Shown here: one piece after another, positions 60,561-64,000 of the stretch
How the letters are laid out: each line of letters starts with the position of its first letter
Position numbering within the stretch: position 1 is the first letter of the stretch
From: Pontederia crassipes
Taxonomy: Eukaryota; Streptophyta; Magnoliopsida; Commelinales; Pontederiaceae
Length of the DNA: 64,000 nucleotides
Direction of reading: 5' to 3'
Assembly (NCBI GenBank): GCA_030549335.1
Contig: CM060198.1
Location: 50,185,353 to 50,249,352 of the forward strand
The notes under the pieces: model-generated
Database searches by the model: none
Told to the model about the DNA's origin: nothing
What the model saw: the letters and a program-made list of their open reading frames with translations, nothing else
Program-made: the position numbers and the translations under genes

Positions 60561-61219
60561 CATGTCCTCGAAGTCATGTCGTTTAGGAGGACCCACTTCT
60601 CTACGAAGACGTCTAGCAATTGACTCCTCTTTAGGTTGCTCATCAGATTCTTCATCTTCTGGTTCTTCTTCTTGATGTGATCCTTCAGCATCATCCCCAG
60701 CTAGAGTGATTTCAATCTCTACCTATTTGCTGACACTCTCTTTAGTCTCCACCTTCAACTGAAGCATTGATGTTTCATCAAAGGTCACGCTTCAGCTGTG
60801 GATGACTTTGTGTTCTGAAGGAGACAAGATTCTGTAACCTTTACTCCTGCACCATATCCCATGAACACTCTTTCTTTAACTCTTGACTCTAATTTTCCTT
60901 CACTGATGATAGTATGTTGAATAACAAAAAATTTTTAGATTAGAATAATTAGCAAAATTTCTTGACTATACTTAGGAGTCTTGAGATCAATCGCAGTCGT
61001 CGAACTTCGATTCACTAAATAGCAGGTTGTGTTAACAACTTCAGCCCAGAATGCCCTATTCAGGCCAGCGTTAGAGAGCATGCATCTTGCCCTCTCTAGA
61101 AGTGTCATGTTCATTCGTTGTGCAACTCTATTCTGCTGTGGAGTATCTCTGAATGTATAATGTTTGACAATGCTTTCATCTTTGCAGAACTAGTCGAATT
61201 CAGCAAAATAGAATTCCAA

Positions 61220-61540
61220 ATCATTGTCAGCGAAGATGCTTCACTTTCTTCGTCGTTTGATTTTTCACCAAAACCTTCCACTGCTTGAAGGTCTTAAATG
61301 ACTCACTCTTGTGTTTCATCAAGAATATCCAAGTCATCCTCGAGTAGTCATCAATCATGGACAGGAAGTACCTAGCGCCTCCTAATGATGGAACACGAGA
61401 AGGACTCCGACAATTAACATGGATGTAGTCAAGTGTCACTTTCGTCTTGGACGCTGCCTTGCCAAACTGAAACATTTGATGTTTGCAAAATACGTAGTGC
61501 TTGCAGAAATCAATTTCAGATATCTTTTGATCTCCCAAAC
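61220..61540 (-). other. Copia integrase region
   Basis: Contains CKHYVFCKHQMFQF and GARYFLSMIDDYSRMTWIFL, the pre-integrase and catalytic-core landmarks of copia integrases. Fossil remains. Confidence 0.85.
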
Positions 61541-62099
61541 GACCTTATTTGTTGAGAATATTCATCCTGTTCTGATCATATGCCCAAGTCACATGTGCCA
61601 CAGTCTAGACACATATGATTTGGATAAACTAGCCACTGCAATAACGCCAGAGACTGTCTTGCCTTGTAGTATATACATGGGCTTCTGTCTGAACTGTAGC
61701 ATCGCCCTTCATGACCATGAGGATGTCTCCAGCAGCATTGATCTGACACCCCTTAGAGTCCAAGATTCCAAGTTATATCAAATTCTTCTTTCGATGTGGA
61801 ACATGACGGACATATGTTAGAGTCCTCACAAAATTGTCATGAGCATAGAACCGATCCCAACTATCTGACATGATAAATTATTGCCCATGATGATATTTCC
61901 ACCATCAGTCTTTTGATGAGATAAAAACTATTCTTTATTCAGAGTCATATGATAGGAACACCCCGAATCAATAACATGACCATCCTCCAGACATTCTTGA
62001 TCAGAAGCAGTCAAAACCAAATCATCTTCAAAATTTTTCATTTCATGTGCCACCGTAACAATGGGGGCCTTCTTTTTTTCGGGCAATCCTTCTTTCAAC

Positions 62100-62830
62100 G
62101 ACCTAATTTCTTGCAGTGATTACATGTCTTTTACAGTGATTTTCTTCTTCTTTGATTTGGATTTCTTCGAATTCGAGGACCTTCTCCGCGATCGATATCA
62201 ATTCCGCGGCCTGAGTCATTGCAGAATTTCCAGATGCCATATGCTGAAGTTTACGAGTATGGAGACTTGATCTTACTTCTTCCAAACTTATAGTTTCCTT
62301 TTTTATAATCATAAACTGAACAGAATTCTCATATGATAAAGGAAGCGAAACTAACAGAATTAGGACAACATCTTCATCATCACTCTTAACAATAATTTTT
62401 CTCAGTTCAATCAATAAAGAATTTAACTGATCAAAATGTTCCTTCAGAGGGATACCTTCTTGTATGTGGAGGGCGAATAGACGTTGCTTCAACAATAACT
62501 TGTTGACAAGACACTTCATCATATACAGACTCTCGAGTCTCAATCACATACCGACCGTCTTTTCTTTATCTGCGACATCGATTATCACCTCATCCATCAG
62601 GCACAACAGAATCATCGAGTGCACCTTCTCCTCCTGTGCCGCCAAAGTAGCGAGGTTGATTACCTTTTCTTTACCCTTCGAGTTTTTCTCCTTTAGTTTG
62701 TTCTTCGATACATTCGCGAGCGGCGCCCAAACTCCTTGTTGCTTCAGAAGCGCCCGTATCTTGGTCTACGACAATTCGAAACTATTTCTGCCAATGAATT
62801 TCTCTACATTCACGTTGTGCGACGCCATCT
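62100..62830 (-). other. Copia gag region
   Basis: Starts at MASHNVNVEKFIGRNSF (about 62828) and includes the LESLYMMKCLVNKLLLKQRL and IPLKEHFDQLNSLLIEL blocks typical of copia gag (UBN2-like). Fossil remains. Confidence 0.85.
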
Positions 62831-62880
62831 CCTTGCTTGATCGAGAATCGCTGACGAACCCTAAGGCTCTTATATCAATT

Positions 62881-63252
62881 TGTTACAAAAAAAATGAGAG
62901 AGATCATACGAACATAAAAGAACACAGAGATTTACGAGGTTCATCCTAAATCGGGTTACGTCCTCGGACGGCGGCGACTCTCTTTCGTTATGAAATAATA
63001 ATGATTACAAGAATGCGAAATAACTGTCATGAAATTTATATAGCAAACTCCAATACAAATTAGGAAACAGAATCCTAAAATCGTCTAGATTTCGGAGGTT
63101 CTGCCCCGAGCCCCCGGAGGGAATTCCCCCTTGAACTCCACAGTTTGCATGGGGATTCTTCGGTCAGTGAGACCCCTGTAGAGAAAATTTGCTGAAGTGT
63201 CTGACTACTTAGGGGACCACAAAAAATTATAATTAGGTCCAGATTCAAGACA
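62881..63252 (-). repeat. Copia 5' LTR
   Basis: On the minus strand it begins TGTCTTGAATCTGGACC and ends TTTTGTAACA. The adjacent internal sequence ATTGATATAAGAGCC (62879-62865) is the primer-site region. Confidence 0.9.
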
Positions 63253-63330
63253 TTATTTTTAATAGATTTGCTTGCTCAAAGTAGTAAGAAGATGTCCAAT
63301 TCTCCAACTTGGGACCTGTTTATGAGTTTT

Positions 63331-63602
63331 TTTTTTGGCAAAAAGGATTAGGTATTAATATAGCAACGCGCGGAATCAAAATACAGCAGTTGAAGCACCC
63401 CCGAGGAGGCTAGTGCTCCCAAAATATGTCGTTCGATGAATGACGAGCAAAATAGTGTACAACAAAGTTTGATTTCCTATTACATTCTGTAGTTTGCAAA
63501 AAATGAAAGTGATCCTTTAATGTCTGAGATGATTTGCCGAACTCGCCAAGGAGGATTCGTCACGCCATTGATGACATTCACGAGCGTTTGGAAGTCTTGA
63601 GG
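63331..63602 (-). mobile_element. Severely 5'-truncated LINE with target-site duplication
   Basis: On the minus strand the insert reads as the end of a plant L1 RNase H domain (TLVNVINGVTNPPWRVRQII, then SDIKGSLSFFANYRM). It runs through a short 3' tail to a poly-A tract, seen as T on the plus strand at 63327-63336. It is flanked by the 15-bp direct repeat CTGTTTATGAGTTTT (63316-63330 and 63603-63617). Only about 270 bp of the element were inserted. It is a different and better-preserved subfamily member than the LINE at 33.4-36.3 kb. Confidence 0.85.
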
Positions 63603-63646
63603 CTGTTTATGAGTTTTACAAGGTCCATTCAACAAATGCAACCAAA

Positions 63647-63649
<3 letters not shown>

Positions 63650-63689
<40 letters not shown>
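63650..63689. repeat. TA microsatellite
   Basis: Uninterrupted (TA)n of about 40 bp. The Tyr/Ile-alternating part of the overlapping minus-strand frame is a product of this repeat. Confidence 0.95.
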
Positions 63690-63692
<3 letters not shown>

Positions 63693-64000
63693 ACCATGAA
63701 AAATGAAAATCCAAAAAGATATCCTTTGGTTCCAAATTTTTTAATATAAACAAGTTATCACCAAATTTCTTCTCGCACGCATTTTTTTTTACGAACAAGT
63801 TAAAATATTCCATATCCATGCTCTGTAAAATGAATTCTTAATCTTTCCCATCAATTGTTTTCCCCAATTCGAATTCCCCGCACCATTCCTTCACCATGTA
63901 TTATGGAAACACACCTTGTTTTCGACGACTAATTAAATTTCGATAAGAGGAAATTGTAAAATACTATTTCCTAAATCGTTGCGAGTGTATTTTTTTCTAA
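63690..64000. other. Intergenic DNA to window end, nothing recognised
   Basis: Short AT-rich stretch without a convincing gene on either strand. Confidence 0.5.

Larger units (their letters stand above)
58524..63252 (-). mobile_element. Ty1/copia LTR retrotransposon fossil
   Basis: Minus-strand element with direct LTRs at 62881-63252 (5') and 58524-58902 (3'), and a primer site resembling the initiator tRNA-Met complement next to the 5' LTR. Parts in copia order on the minus strand: gag (about 62830-62100), integrase (about 61540-61220), reverse transcriptase (about 60560-59900) and RNase H (about 59230-59030). In copia, integrase precedes reverse transcriptase, as here. The element is broken, with on the order of ten or more lesions, and its LTRs are clearly diverged, so it is old. 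The size (4.7 kb) and LTR length suit the Tork/Tnt1-like group, but the lineage is not certain. Confidence 0.9.

Overview
The window reads as repeat-rich nuclear DNA from a flowering plant with a large genome. It shows nested LTR elements, a CACTA transposon, a FAR1-type Mutator-like element, plant L1-type LINEs, a tRNA-derived SINE, and AT-rich intergenic DNA with long TA and TTA microsatellites. Only one ordinary host gene is convincing: a five-exon gene at 50.06-51.82 kb. Its exons are much richer in GC than the surrounding DNA, which hints at a monocot, but I cannot name the species.

Layout. 1-2.9 kb: non-coding, repeat-derived DNA. 2.93-27.04 kb: a CACTA-like transposon recognised by its ends (TTACTACAAG... 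and ...CTTTTTGTAGTAA-type) and by subterminal arrays of GACGG/CCGTC palindromes. Two Ty3/gypsy elements are nested in it (4.13-12.23 kb and 16.16-24.80 kb). Without them the CACTA unit is about 7.4 kb. It carries no recognisable CACTA transposase, but it does carry a decayed, intron-containing gene for an RPA70-like single-stranded-DNA-binding protein, part of which is tandemly duplicated. The second gypsy element sits inside the RPA exon for the C-domain zinc finger, and the duplicate copy preserves the unoccupied site. 27.0-33.4 kb: AT-rich DNA with diverged tandem repeats, dispersed repeats and a SINE. 33.4-36.3 kb: a decayed L1-type LINE (reverse transcriptase, zf-RVT-like region, RNase H). 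36.3-43.6 kb: gene-poor DNA with TTA microsatellites and one GC-rich, promoter-like island with no gene.

43.62-48.85 kb: an apparently complete Mutator-like element. It has long terminal inverted repeats and a 9-bp direct repeat of TA sequence at the insertion site. It carries an uninterrupted, four-exon FAR1/FHY3-type transposase gene and a second, convergent two-exon gene for a 102-residue GRF-type zinc-finger protein. This is the most interesting item in the window. Its two genes look intact, and the GRF partner is a candidate accessory factor.

48.9-58.5 kb: the host gene, followed by intergenic DNA with LTR-like remnants. 58.52-63.25 kb: a decayed Ty1/copia element on the minus strand. 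63.33-63.60 kb: a 5'-truncated LINE tail with a 15-bp target-site duplication. All exon structures were read by eye from splice signals and reading frame. No alignment or database search was run.
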